Of a DNA stretch of 64,000 nucleotides, positions 1 to 8,303 are shown in pieces (positions within the stretch are counted from its first letter, which is position 1; every line of letters begins with the position of its first letter). The notes below the pieces were generated by a model. It made no database searches. It was not told the origin of the DNA and worked only from the letters and a program-made list of their open reading frames with translations. The translations under genes and the position numbers were made by a program. The stretch is taken from positions 124,001 to 188,000 of the forward strand of contig CBDAOL010000009.1 of assembly GCA_965198045.1 (NCBI GenBank), in the 5' to 3' direction. Origin of the DNA: CBDDEC01 sp965198045 (GTDB lineage Bacteria > Chloroflexota > Dehalococcoidia > UBA2979).

Positions 1-344
1 AGATCTGGTATCTCTGCCGCCAGTACGACGCGCAGGAGGCGCTGCAGATGGGCCTCGTGAACACCGTTGTGCCGCTCGACGACCTCGAGGATGAGGGCGT
101 GCAATGGGCACGGGAGATCAACCAGCACTCTTCGACGGCGATCCGGTTCCTCAAGAACGCATTCCTCGCGGACACGGATGGCGCGGCCGGCCTACAGGTG
201 CTCGCCGGCGACGTGACGATGCTGTACTACACCAGCGACGAGGCGAAAGAGGGCCGCAACGCCTTCCTCGAGAAGCGGACGCCCGACTTCTCGAAGTTCC
301 AGCGCATGCCCTTCCACGGGCACCGGCCGGTTGAGGATCGCTGA
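1..344 (+). CDS. menB: 1,4-dihydroxy-2-naphthoyl-CoA synthase, C-terminal part
   Basis: Crotonase-fold enzyme that closes the second ring of menaquinone from o-succinylbenzoyl-CoA in the cytoplasm. Only the last ~113 residues are in the window; the 5' end lies outside, and the visible frame opens at base 3. The segment IWYLCRQYDAQEALQMGLVN and the tail EGRNAFLEKRTPDFSKF are characteristic of MenB rather than of general enoyl-CoA hydratases. The TGA stop at 342-344 shares its last base with the ATG of menA, and menA, menC and menE follow, which settles the pathway. Identity is seen in sequence plus context; the catalytic half is not visible. Confidence 0.93.
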   Translation, partial: IWYLCRQYDAQEALQMGLVNTVVPLDDLEDEGVQWAREINQHSSTAIRFLKNAFLADTDGAAGLQVLAGDVTMLYYTSDEAKEGRNAFLEKRTPDFSKFQRMPFHGHRPVEDR

Positions 345-1252
345 TGGCCAACGACCGAAGCGCCGCAGAGCGTCCGAGTACCGCGCGCATCTGGCTGATG
401 GCGATTCGCCCGCCGACCCTGACCGCGGCGGTGGCGCCCGTGGTGGTTGGCACCGCCGTCGCGATGCGCGACGACGTGTTTCACCTCGGCGGGGCGAGCG
501 CGGCGCTACTGGGCGCAATCGCACTGCAGATCGCGGCGAACCTCGCGAACGACGTGTCGGACTTCCGCCGAGGCGCCGACAACGCTGATCGCATTGGACC
601 ACCGCGCATGACCGAGCAGGGGCTGCTCACAGAGCATCAGGTGCTGAACGGTATGCTCGTCGCCTTTGCCTTCGCGACGGTGGTCGGCCTGTACCTCGCC
701 ACCCTCGGCGGTTGGCCGATCATCGCCATCGGCGTAGCCGCGATGCTGGCTGCGGTGACCTACGTGGGCGGGCCCTGGCCGTACGGGTATCGGGGCCTCG
801 GTGAGATCTTTGTCTTCCTGTTCTTCGGCGTGGTTGCCGTAGCAGGCACCTACTACGTGCAGGCGGGCGAGGTCACAGCCGGCGTGCTCGCCGCCTCGGT
901 GCCGGTCGGGATGACGGTCACGGCGATCCTCGTGGTGAACAACGTGCGCGACATCGAAACCGACCGCGCGGCGGGCAAGCTCACCCTCGCCGTCTACCTC
1001 GGACGGCGCTACGCCCGCTGGGCGTATGCCGCCTTTGTGGCCGGGGCCTACATCGCCGCGGCAGCGCTGTGGGCGATCGGCGACTTCTCCTCGCTCGCGC
1101 TGCTGACGCTGCTCAGCCTGCCTGCGGCCGCCAGCCCGATGACGATCGTGCTCACGCGCGTCGATGGCCCGCAGCTCAACGAGGCGTTGCGCTCGACGGC
1201 ACGGCTGCACCTGATCTTCGCGCTGCTCCTCGGCATCGGTGTCGCGGTGTAG
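344..1252 (+). CDS. menA: 1,4-dihydroxy-2-naphthoate prenyltransferase
   Basis: Integral membrane UbiA-family prenyltransferase, 302 residues, that joins the polyprenyl tail to dihydroxynaphthoate to give demethylmenaquinone. Both Asp-rich motifs are present: NLANDVSDFRRGADNADRIG (about residues 65-84) and NNVRDIETDRAAGKLTL (about 199-215). Between and after them are several long hydrophobic stretches, consistent with about 8-9 membrane helices. The ATG overlaps the menB TGA (TGATG), so translation is probably coupled. Length is normal for the family. Confidence 0.95.
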   Translation: MANDRSAAERPSTARIWLMAIRPPTLTAAVAPVVVGTAVAMRDDVFHLGGASAALLGAIALQIAANLANDVSDFRRGADNADRIGPPRMTEQGLLTEHQVLNGMLVAFAFATVVGLYLATLGGWPIIAIGVAAMLAAVTYVGGPWPYGYRGLGEIFVFLFFGVVAVAGTYYVQAGEVTAGVLAASVPVGMTVTAILVVNNVRDIETDRAAGKLTLAVYLGRRYARWAYAAFVAGAYIAAAALWAIGDFSSLALLTLLSLPAAASPMTIVLTRVDGPQLNEALRSTARLHLIFALLLGIGVAV

Positions 1253-1254
1253 CT

Positions 1255-2355
1255 GTGGCGTCCGAGACGCCGCCGACCTCGTCGCCCGTCGCGCTGCGCT
1301 GGCGTGGCTACCGCCTCCCACTCGCGCGACCGCTTGGCACCGCTGCGGGATCGCTCGCGGAGCGCAGCGGTATCGTCCTCGAACTGCGCACCGTCGAGGG
1401 TGCACGCGGCATCGGCGAGGCTGCGCCATACCCTGGCCTCTCCAGCGAGACCGTCGAGGACATCGACGAGCTGCTCGCGAGCGACGGTCAGCGCCTGCTC
1501 GACCCGCGGGTTGACCTCACGTCGCTGCCTCCGTCGCTGGCCTGTGGCATCGACACGGCGTTGCTCGACCTCGTCGCTCACCAGCACGAAGTGGCGGTTG
1601 CTGCGCTGCTCGACGGCGACGCTGCCGAGAGCGTCGAGGTGAACGCCGTCATCGGCGACGGCGACTTGGTCGAGGTGAAGGCGCAAGCCGGGGCTGCCGC
1701 TGCAGCCGGCTACCGAGTGGTCAAGCTGAAAGTCGGCGGCGTGGAACCGATGGTCGATATCGGGCGCATCGCCGCCGCTCGTTCTGGCGCGCCGGAGGCC
1801 GTCATTCGCCTCGACGCGAACGGGTCGTGGGGCCTGGAGGTAGCGCGTGCGATGCTGGCCGCGACGACCCAGCAGGGCGTCGAGCTGATCGAACAGCCGG
1901 TCGAGGCAGGGCAGATCGAGCAACTCACGTCGCTGCGCGGATCTTCGACGGTTCGGACAGCGGCGGACGAATCGATGTTGCTCGCGCCCGCCGAGGTGAT
2001 CCAGCGCGGCGCCGCCGACGCGGTCGTGCTCAAGCCCATGCTTCTCGGCGGTCCCCGCATCGCGATGGCATTGGCGCGGCTGGCCTCGGGCTCCGGCCTG
2101 CAGACGATCGTCACATCAACGTTCGAGTCGTCGATCGGCACGGCGGCCGCGCTGCACCTCGCGGCCGCGATCCCGGAGCGCGGCGGCACGCATGGGCTCA
2201 GCACCGCCACGCACCTGGCGGCCGACATCGTGGACACGCCGATCGCGCCGTCCGACGGCCGCCTCGCGGTCGGGCGACCCGGTCTCGGCGTCCGCCTGGA
2301 CGAAGCGGCGCTCGAGGCGGTGGCGACCGGTCCCTGGCAAGAGATGACGGCATGA
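1255..2355 (+). CDS. menC: o-succinylbenzoate synthase
   Basis: Enolase-superfamily enzyme that dehydrates SHCHC to o-succinylbenzoate in menaquinone synthesis. I chose the GTG at 1255, two bases after the menA stop, because the frame reaches normal family sequence (WRGYRLPLARPLGT) almost at once; earlier in-frame starts lie inside menA. Visible catalytic pieces in order: VVKLKVGG (KxK base), RLDANGSW and ELIEQPV and TAADESM (three metal ligands D/E/D), and VVLKPMLLGG (second Lys). 366 residues, normal. It ends in ATGA, overlapping the menE start. TGA is used here as an ordinary stop. Confidence 0.93.
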   Translation: MASETPPTSSPVALRWRGYRLPLARPLGTAAGSLAERSGIVLELRTVEGARGIGEAAPYPGLSSETVEDIDELLASDGQRLLDPRVDLTSLPPSLACGIDTALLDLVAHQHEVAVAALLDGDAAESVEVNAVIGDGDLVEVKAQAGAAAAAGYRVVKLKVGGVEPMVDIGRIAAARSGAPEAVIRLDANGSWGLEVARAMLAATTQQGVELIEQPVEAGQIEQLTSLRGSSTVRTAADESMLLAPAEVIQRGAADAVVLKPMLLGGPRIAMALARLASGSGLQTIVTSTFESSIGTAAALHLAAAIPERGGTHGLSTATHLAADIVDTPIAPSDGRLAVGRPGLGVRLDEAALEAVATGPWQEMTA

Positions 2356-3782
2356 GACTGCTGGACTGGGTGGCGCTGCGTGGCTCGACCCATGCCGGTG
2401 CGACCGCCATCGAGGCCGCCGATGCGACGTTGACGTATGGGGAGTTGGACGACCGCGTCTCCGCGGCTGCGGCGGCGATCCGGGACGCCGGCGTCGGACC
2501 CGGGGAGCGTGTCGCGCTCCTCGGCGAGTCGAGCGCGGCGTTCGCGGTGGCCGTGCACGCCGTCGCAGGCGCCGGCGGGGTGCTCGTCCCGATCAACGCG
2601 AGGCTCACCGCCGAGGAGCGGACCTGGCAGCTGGATGACTGCGACGCGCGACTGCTGCTGACGGACGCCGAGGTGCGATCGAACGTACCGGAGCTACCCC
2701 TCGACGAGTCGCTGTGGAGTGGGGATGAGCGCCTCGCCGGCGAGATGGTCGACAGCGAGCAGCCGTTTTGCCTCGTCTATTCTTCCGGCACGACCGGGCG
2801 TCCGAAGGCGGCTGTACTGACGTACGGAAACGTCTACTGGAGCGCGGTCGGTTCCGCGGAACGCCTCGGAGTGACGCCCGGGGATCGGTGGCTCGCCTGC
2901 ATGCCGCTGTACCACGTCGGTGGTCTGTCGATCGTCGTGCGCTCTGCGATCTATGAGACGGCGGCCGTGATCCATCCGAGATTCGAGCCGACCGAGGTCG
3001 GGCGCGCGCTGCGCGAGGAGCGGATCAGCCTGCTGTCGGTCGTGCCGACCATGCTATCGCGTCTCCTTGAGCTCCCGGACCTCGCTGCGCCAGACCTGCG
3101 AGCGGTCCTCGTCGGTGGTGGTGCGGCGTCGCCCGAGTTGCTTGCCCGCGCGAGGAGCCGCGGTCTGCCGGTGCTGGCGACGTTCGGCCTCTCCGAGGCC
3201 GCCTCGCAAGTGACGACGCAGCGTCTCGACGCGCCGCCCGTCGATGGCTCCTCGGGCACGCCGATGGCGACGACGACGGTGCGCGTCGACATCGACGGTC
3301 GCCGCGCGAGGGTCGGTGAGGTCGGCGACCTGCTCGCTCGAGGCTCGACCGTGATGACGGGCTACTTCGGCCGTGAGGACGAGACGCGCGAGGTGCTGCA
3401 GGACGGTTGGTTGCGCACCGGTGACTACGGCTTCCTCGACGCGTCCGGCGGGCTGCACGTGGTCGACCGCCGCGACGCCCTGATCGTCAGTGGCGGCGAG
3501 AACGTCTACCCCGCGGAGGTAGAGCAGGCGCTGGAGGCGCATCCGGGCGTCGAGGAGTGCGCCGTGGTCGGGCTGCCCGACGACGACCTTGGCCAGCGCG
3601 TCGTGGCCGTGGTCGTTCCGGCGCTGGACGTTCCCTCGCAGGACGAACTTGATGCGCACGTGCGCGGGTCAGTCGCTGGTTACAAGGCGCCTCGACGTTA
3701 CGAGTTCACGAACCGACCGCTGCCGCGCACCGAGCTCGGCAAGCTGTTGCGTCGCGAGGTGCGAACGAACCTCGAAGGTTAG
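2352..3782 (+). CDS. menE: o-succinylbenzoate-CoA ligase
   Basis: ANL-family acyl-CoA synthetase, 476 residues, that activates o-succinylbenzoate to its CoA ester, the MenB substrate. The AMP-binding P-loop CLVYSSGTTGRPKAA lies near residue 140; later come the GLSEAA core motif, the hinge region with LRTGDYG and VVDRRDALIVSGGENVYPAE, and the C-terminal Lys in RTELGKLLRREV. The ATG at 2352 overlaps the menC stop (ATGA). Its TAG stop overlaps the stop of the convergent gene at 3779-3781. An ANL enzyme alone would be ambiguous; the men neighbours make MenE the best reading. Confidence 0.9.
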   Translation: MRLLDWVALRGSTHAGATAIEAADATLTYGELDDRVSAAAAAIRDAGVGPGERVALLGESSAAFAVAVHAVAGAGGVLVPINARLTAEERTWQLDDCDARLLLTDAEVRSNVPELPLDESLWSGDERLAGEMVDSEQPFCLVYSSGTTGRPKAAVLTYGNVYWSAVGSAERLGVTPGDRWLACMPLYHVGGLSIVVRSAIYETAAVIHPRFEPTEVGRALREERISLLSVVPTMLSRLLELPDLAAPDLRAVLVGGGAASPELLARARSRGLPVLATFGLSEAASQVTTQRLDAPPVDGSSGTPMATTTVRVDIDGRRARVGEVGDLLARGSTVMTGYFGREDETREVLQDGWLRTGDYGFLDASGGLHVVDRRDALIVSGGENVYPAEVEQALEAHPGVEECAVVGLPDDDLGQRVVAVVVPALDVPSQDELDAHVRGSVAGYKAPRRYEFTNRPLPRTELGKLLRREVRTNLEG

Positions 3783-4396
3783 GCGGCGGGCGGCGGCTCG
3801 CCGGTGCAGGCGGTCCAACCCTGGGCCAGCATCAGCCGCGCGGACGCCGCGCCCGGGCAGTGATTGCGGACCGGTGCGCCCTCGAACTGGCCGTAGTAGC
3901 GCGTGAATAGATCGCGGCCGTCGGCCAGCTCCGCAAGCCCATCGCGGTAGGCGCTGCGCTCGCCGGGCGCAGGCGAGTAGTCGTCGCCGATGGTCGGCTC
4001 GCTCCAGACCACGGTGTCGAGGATCGCGCGCACGGAGTCGATCCCCGTTCGCACCTCGGCGAGGCGCAGGTCGGGGATGTCGTGCCGCTCGCCCGCGGCG
4101 CGGAGCAGTGCGTGTATGGCCATCTGCCAGACGTCAACGCGCTTGGCCGACGGCTTGGCGGCGGCCACCGCGCGTCCGTACGCGGCGATGACCGAGGGTG
4201 CTTCGAACAGCTCCGGCATCAGGTCGAGCAGCTCGTGCAACCGCGCGGCGAACCCCTCCGCGAACTTCGAGACCAGGATGCCGCTCGCATCGCGCCGGAC
4301 GAGGCGACGCGACTCCTCGACACCTACCTCATCGCGAATCCAGCGCAGCAGCGCGGGTTCATCGACGTGTGGTTCGCTCGTGGTCTGATCGCTCAT
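3779..4396 (-). CDS. hypothetical protein
   Basis: 205-residue soluble protein that I do not recognise. I start it at the ATG at 4396 (MSDQTTSEPHVDEPALLRW) because the longer frame upstream is Arg/Pro-rich shadow sequence. It is mostly amphipathic helix by appearance (LLRWIRDEVGVEESRRLV, GFAARLHELLDLMPELFE), with no signal peptide, membrane segment or obvious catalytic motif. Near the C-terminus there is a short GAPVRNHCPGAAS segment containing one Cys. It is convergent with menE and shares a TTAG overlap with it. No function is suggested by the neighbours. Confidence 0.7.
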   Translation of the reverse strand: MSDQTTSEPHVDEPALLRWIRDEVGVEESRRLVRRDASGILVSKFAEGFAARLHELLDLMPELFEAPSVIAAYGRAVAAAKPSAKRVDVWQMAIHALLRAAGERHDIPDLRLAEVRTGIDSVRAILDTVVWSEPTIGDDYSPAPGERSAYRDGLAELADGRDLFTRYYGQFEGAPVRNHCPGAASARLMLAQGWTACTGEPPPAA

Positions 4397-4527
4397 GCGC
4401 GGGGGTATCGCGCGTCGCCGACATATTCGCGCGTGCCGGAGGTCCCCGGGAGCTTTCGTTGGCGCTGCCCGACACGCGCCGAGGGGCGGCGCTGGCTTCG
4501 GGCGGATCCACCTCGAGCGTCGCGATC

Positions 4528-4553
4528 GCGTTGACGCTGGCGCGTTGACGCTG
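4528..4553. repeat. 12-bp direct repeat in intergenic region
   Basis: The word GCGTTGACGCTG occurs twice, 4528-4539 and 4542-4553, separated by two bases, in the 236-bp spacer between the divergent hypothetical gene and the PHP-fusion gene. Each copy contains TTGACG, which resembles a -35 element, and a weak -10-like CATCAT follows at 4555-4560. This could be an operator or a promoter for the plus-strand gene at 4633; nothing else is visible in the spacer. Confidence 0.45.
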
Positions 4554-4632
4554 ACATCATCGCGCCCGTCCACCCGACTATCTCCAGCGGCCTGGGGCGC
4601 GCGAGAGCGCGGGCGCAGCGGGAAGGATTTCC

Positions 4633-5829
4633 GTGGCTGAGCATTCGTACTTCGACCTCCACGTCCACTCGACCGACGGCTCCGATGACGCCGGCGGCAC
4701 CGTGGAGGGTTACTGCAAGTGGGTCGAGGCTCGCCGCAAGAACGGCTACCACATCGACGGCTTCGTGCTCACCGAACACCGCCGCTACCTGGCCGATACC
4801 GATTACTCGGCGCTGGCCGAGCAGTACGGCGTGACCATCCTCCGCGGCATCGAGGTCGAGACCGATGTCGGTCACGTGCTGGTCTATGGCGTCACCGACG
4901 CCTTCCTCGATCGCTTCGACCTGAGCGACATCGCGCTGCCGTACGCCGAGGTATTCAGCGCCGCCGAGGAGATGGGCGGTATCGCCGTCGGCGCTCACGC
5001 AGGGCGTCCTCGCATCGGGCTCGTGGAGCACGTGGCCGAACGCGGCATCTCGCTTGAGAGCGTCGGCGTGATCGAGGCGTTGAACGGCGGCAGCAGCGAC
5101 TACGAGAACGGCCGGTCGTTCGAACTCGCAGCCGAGCACGGCCTGGGTACAGCGGGTGGCTCCGACGCCCACTTCGTCTCGGCGCTTGGGCGCTGCCTCA
5201 CCGAGTTCGACGTCGAGGTGGCGACGAACGAGAATCTAGTTGCGGCACTCCGCAGCGGCGCGTTCCGCGCGGTGCGCGTCGAGGACACACGCGAAGGCGC
5301 CGAACGCAAGGAACTGCCCTCGACGGCGCACATCCCCTCGACGAGCGGTCAGGGCGAGCTTGGCGGCGGCGAGGTCGAGCTGGACGACAGCGTCATCGGC
5401 GAAGAGGTGCATGTCGGATCGCTCGAGATCACGCTCGCCTCGATCGCCAACTACTGCGAGGCGCTCGAGGAGACGAACCCGCTGTACACCAACCCAGAGT
5501 GGGCGGAGCACGACGGTCCGTACGGCGGCATCGTTGCGCCACCGGGCATCCTCAACACCGCCCGCCTGCGTCCGGGTCCCGACCCGCAGGTCCGCTTTGG
5601 CGACCAGCAATTCCTCGCGGGCTCGCGCCTCGAGACGTTCGCGCCGATCCGGCCCGGAGACACGGTCGATGCCTTCACGCAGGTGAAGGAGGTCTACGAG
5701 AAGACCGGCCGCAGTGGGCGCATGGTCTTCATCGTGCGCCGCACGAGGTACGCCAACCAGAAGGGCATCGACGTGGCCGCCACCGAGAACTCGCTGGTGA
5801 TGCGGCAGGTCAAGGCTCTCGACGGCTAG
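4633..5829 (+). CDS. PHP-domain / MaoC-type hotdog fusion protein
   Basis: 398 residues with two domains. Residues ~5-225 are a PHP-type metal hydrolase domain: FDLHVHSTDGSDD (HxH), VLTEHRR, LRGIEVET, VGAHAGRP and GGSDAHF supply the usual His/Glu/Asp metal ligands. After an acidic linker (~226-250), residues ~255-398 look like the N-terminal hotdog of FAS1-like/MaoC dehydratases, with ETNPLYTNPEWAEHDGPYGG followed by VAPPGIL. The start is GTG 4633 behind GGAAGG. The next gene encodes a stand-alone MaoC protein, so the two may form a heteromeric hydratase carrying an extra hydrolase. The fusion is seen directly; substrate and reaction are unknown. Confidence 0.85.
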   Translation: MAEHSYFDLHVHSTDGSDDAGGTVEGYCKWVEARRKNGYHIDGFVLTEHRRYLADTDYSALAEQYGVTILRGIEVETDVGHVLVYGVTDAFLDRFDLSDIALPYAEVFSAAEEMGGIAVGAHAGRPRIGLVEHVAERGISLESVGVIEALNGGSSDYENGRSFELAAEHGLGTAGGSDAHFVSALGRCLTEFDVEVATNENLVAALRSGAFRAVRVEDTREGAERKELPSTAHIPSTSGQGELGGGEVELDDSVIGEEVHVGSLEITLASIANYCEALEETNPLYTNPEWAEHDGPYGGIVAPPGILNTARLRPGPDPQVRFGDQQFLAGSRLETFAPIRPGDTVDAFTQVKEVYEKTGRSGRMVFIVRRTRYANQKGIDVAATENSLVMRQVKALDG

Positions 5830-5851
5830 CCGAGCGGTGGAGGAGACGTCG

Positions 5852-6307
5852 ATGTCCGATGCGATGGAGCAGCGCTACTTCGAAGAGGTCTCACTCGGCG
5901 ATGAGTTCGAGGAGATCCAGCAACCCACGGCCGAACACGTCCGGCAGTTCCTCGGACAGACATCCCAGGGCGGGCGCGACCGCGATGATCGCGGATCCGG
6001 TCGCTTCACCGACTCGGCCGAAGCGCGCCGCCAGGGCCTCGAACGGCCGATCGTGCCCGGCAACATGTCGATGGCCATGATCACGCGGCTCGTGACCGAC
6101 TGGATGGGGCCGCTGGGCCACATCGTTGCGCTCGACGTGAGTTATCGGCGGCCCGTGCTGCATGGCGACAAATTGCGCTCGTTGGCGCTGGTCACCGACG
6201 CCGAGACGTCGCCTCGGGTACACCTTGATCTGTCGCTCGAGAACGAGCGCGGCGAGCGCCCGTTGCAGGGCACTGCTGTGGTCGAGTTGCCCACCAGGAG
6301 CGGCTGA
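5852..6307 (+). CDS. MaoC-like hotdog dehydratase subunit
   Basis: 151-residue hotdog protein, probably the partner of the upstream fusion's hotdog half. Start ATG 5852 is preferred over the in-frame GTG at 5837, because GTGGAGGAG there reads as the ribosome binding site. Family-like pieces are ERPIVPGNMSMAMI (central helix/strand) and HIVALDVSYRRPVLHGDKL (late strand of the fold). The canonical hydratase GD-x-NP-x-H motif is not obvious, so catalysis may depend on the partner. DoxX-like and PHP-fusion neighbours are on the same strand with short gaps. Acyl-CoA hydration is inferred from the family. Confidence 0.8.
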   Translation: MSDAMEQRYFEEVSLGDEFEEIQQPTAEHVRQFLGQTSQGGRDRDDRGSGRFTDSAEARRQGLERPIVPGNMSMAMITRLVTDWMGPLGHIVALDVSYRRPVLHGDKLRSLALVTDAETSPRVHLDLSLENERGERPLQGTAVVELPTRSG

Positions 6308-6339
6308 CCAAGCCGAGGAGTCGCAGGAGGGGATCGCCG

Positions 6340-6783
6340 ATGGAGTGGCTCACGAACCCGTTCCTCGAGCTGTTCGACTGGGACTCCGTCGAGTACGGGC
6401 TCGTGCCGCTGCGGGTCGTGCTCGGCTACGTCTTCCTCGACGCCGGCTTCGGCAAGTGGCGTCGAGGCATCAGCGGCACCGGTCGTTGGATGGAAGGCCT
6501 CGGCGTCCCGTTCCCGCAGACCTCGGCGCGGCTCGTCGCCAGCACCGAGGTGGTGGGCGGCGTCCTGCTGATCCTCGGGCTCGCCGTGCACTGGGCCGCG
6601 ATTCCCCTCGCCGGGAGCATGCTCGTCGCGACGTACGTCCAGAAGTTCAAGATCGGCGCGCCGTTCCAGGGCGGCGACGTGCAGGGCTACGAGCTCGACG
6701 TGCTGATGCTGGCCGGCGCGGTCGCGCTCATCCTCGGCGGTGCGGGTCCGATCTCGATCGACGCCGCGATCGGGCAGTTCTAG
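6340..6783 (+). CDS. DoxX-family membrane protein
   Basis: 147 residues with about four hydrophobic segments: LVPLRVVLGYVFLDAGFGKW, VGGVLLILGLAVHW, IPLAGSMLVATYV and VLMLAGAVALILGGAG. The early G-x-x-K-W after the first helix is typical of DoxX-like proteins, a family tied loosely to redox or thiol homeostasis. AGGAGGGG lies 8 bases before the ATG. It closes the plus-strand set that begins with the PHP fusion and is convergent with the UGA-containing DsbA-type gene. Exact function unknown. Confidence 0.82.
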   Translation: MEWLTNPFLELFDWDSVEYGLVPLRVVLGYVFLDAGFGKWRRGISGTGRWMEGLGVPFPQTSARLVASTEVVGGVLLILGLAVHWAAIPLAGSMLVATYVQKFKIGAPFQGGDVQGYELDVLMLAGAVALILGGAGPISIDAAIGQF

Positions 6784-6796
6784 CGTTCGCTCGAGG

Positions 6797-7480
6797 TCAG
6801 TCGGAGCCAGCGGCCTCTTCGGCCTGGGCCTCCGGCAGCTTTCTCGTCGCACCGAACTTCTCGAAGACGCGCTCGAAGATCTCGTAGTCCTGCGCGCCGA
6901 CCACGGCGTATTCGTCGTCAATGATGAACGTCGGGATCCCGGTCACGCCGATGTTGTAGGAGTGCTGGATCCCGCGGTTGACCTGCTCCTCGTACGCCTT
7001 CGTCGCTAGCGCGGTGCGGAGCGCCTCGTGGTCGAGGCCGACCGCCTCGGCATGCTGCACCAGGACTTCTGCGTCGCTCAGGTCCTCGAAGTCGGTGAAG
7101 AACGCCTTGAACAGCGCGCGATGGTAGGCGTGCAACTGGTCGAGGGTGCCGTGCTCCTGAGCCCACTCGCCGGCCTGCAGCGCCAGGTGGGTGTTCGGTG
7201 TGAAGGTGCGCCCTCGACGGAACTCGATCCCGGAGGACTCGCCGCGCAGCTCGAGGTGTGACTTCGGCGTGTCGTCCGTCGTCTGCGGCGCACGCGTGCG
7301 TCCCTCAGGCGGGATCGTCGGGTCGAGGAAAAACGGCCGCCACTCGATCTCGATGTCCCACTCACGCTGGATCCGTTCGACCTCCACGAGGCCGACATAG
7401 CACCAGGGTCAGATGAAGTCGGAGACCACCGTGAGCTTGAGGCGGCCGTCTTCGAGGGTGGTCGGTTCGATGCTGGTCAT
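6797..7480 (-). CDS. DsbA/FrnE-type oxidoreductase, predicted selenoprotein
   Basis: 227-residue thioredoxin-fold protein if TGA at 7409-7411 (codon 24) is read as selenocysteine. Reading minus from ATG 7480 gives TVVSDFI-U-PWCYVGLVEVE; homologues have CPWC there, so Sec replaces the first catalytic Cys (UPWC). Downstream is full FrnE-like sequence: EIEWRPFFLDPTIPPEGR, the helical insertion (WAQEHGTLDQLHAYHRALFK), cis-Pro IGVTGIPTFIIDDEYAVVGA near the C-terminus. Conventional translation would have to start after the active site (GTG 7387), giving a useless 196-residue protein. A hairpin follows the UGA at SECIS distance. Minus-strand neighbours are alkD and a VOC gene. Cytoplasmic, as no signal peptide is visible. 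Confidence 0.88.
7377..7395 (-). promoter_or_regulatory. putative bacterial SECIS hairpin in dsbA-type gene
   Basis: On the minus-strand mRNA, 13 nt after the in-frame UGA, UCGGCCUC pairs with GAGGUCGA (8 bp including one G-U) around a GUG loop; opening the top pair gives CGUGG. The apical loop lies about 22-24 nt after the UGA, the position of bacterial SECIS loops. The stem lies in coding sequence, so some pairing could be chance. Confidence 0.6.
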
Positions 7481-7486
7481 GGCGGG

Positions 7487-7492
7487 AGTATA
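7487..7492 (-). promoter_or_regulatory. possible -10 of a leaderless promoter
   Basis: TATACT on the minus strand lies six bases upstream of the ATG at 7480, and no Shine-Dalgarno sequence is present. That spacing would put the transcript start at or next to the ATG. No convincing -35 is seen. Confidence 0.35.
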
Positions 7493-7535
7493 GACGCGCC
7501 GTCGAGGTCGTCCGTGCCTCTACGCTGCAGAGTGG

Positions 7536-8298
7536 CTACGGGATCGCTTCGATGCGCCCGGACTTCAACACGTTCTTCAACGCCTCCCGCTTCGTCAGCC
7601 CGCTCAACCGGTGGGCGTTCGCCTCGACGTAACGGACGACCTCGTCGGGGTCGGTCCAGGCGAGGGTGCGCAGCGCCCAGCCGATGGACTTGCGGATGAA
7701 GAACTCCTTCGCGAACGCGGGGTCCTCCAGGCTCGGTTCGAAGCACTCGTAGAGCAGTTCGAGATCGGTGTGCTCCTTGAAGCCGAGCTGGCAGAGGATC
7801 GCGGTCCGGCGCTTCCACATGTCCGGCGAGCACGACCACTGGCGCATGCGGTGCGCGGTCCGCCTCGGTTGCGTCGCGAGCAGCCCGCCGACCCGCTTCG
7901 AGGCGATGCCATCGACGTAGTCCCACCACGCGCCGGTCGCGACCAGCTCCTCGTAGAGCCGCAGCGAGTCGCGACGCGTCGCGAACTCCCGGTAGGGTCG
8001 CCACCCCGCCAGTTCCAGTGCCGCGTAGCGCTCCTCGCGGTGTGTCGCCTCGCGCCAGAGGGCGAGCACCGTGTCGTGCCATGCCTCGCACGAGTCGAGC
8101 TCGTGCGCTGGGAACACCTCGCGCAGCGCCGCCCGCAGCGGTGTGGAGGCGACACCGAGGTACGGCATGTCGCTCTTCATGTAGCGCTGCATGCCAGGCG
8201 CTTTCGAGGGGTCCGCCGCTACGCGCAGGGCGGGGGGGAACCGCCTCGATGAGCGGCCGCGAGGCGTCGGGCGTCTCGGCGGGGAAGCGCCGCGCCAT
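7536..8298 (-). CDS. AlkD-like DNA alkylation repair protein, frameshifted
   Basis: HEAT-repeat DNA glycosylase family that removes alkylated bases. Residues from MQRYMKSDMPYLGV (ATG 8192) to the end form an intact 218-residue frame with RESIGW-like repeats, for example FFIRKSIGWALRTLAWTDPD. The expected N-terminus (MARRFPAETPDASRPLIEAV) is encoded from ATG 8298 in another frame; dropping one G from the seven-G run 8232-8238 joins them into about 253 residues through ADPSKAPGMQRYMKS, a typical family start. A sequencing indel is likely. The start lies just after the stop of the VOC gene. An alternative is that the shorter 8192 start is real. Confidence 0.8.
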
Positions 8299-8303
8299 CG
8301 CGC

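Noticed and set aside
4528..4560. Full sigma-70 promoter
   Set aside because: TTGACG repeats are good but the -10 is weak; listed only as a repeat.
7387..7480. DsbA-type gene starting at GTG 7387 without Sec
   Set aside because: This would drop the catalytic motif, while the upstream frame matches the family closely.
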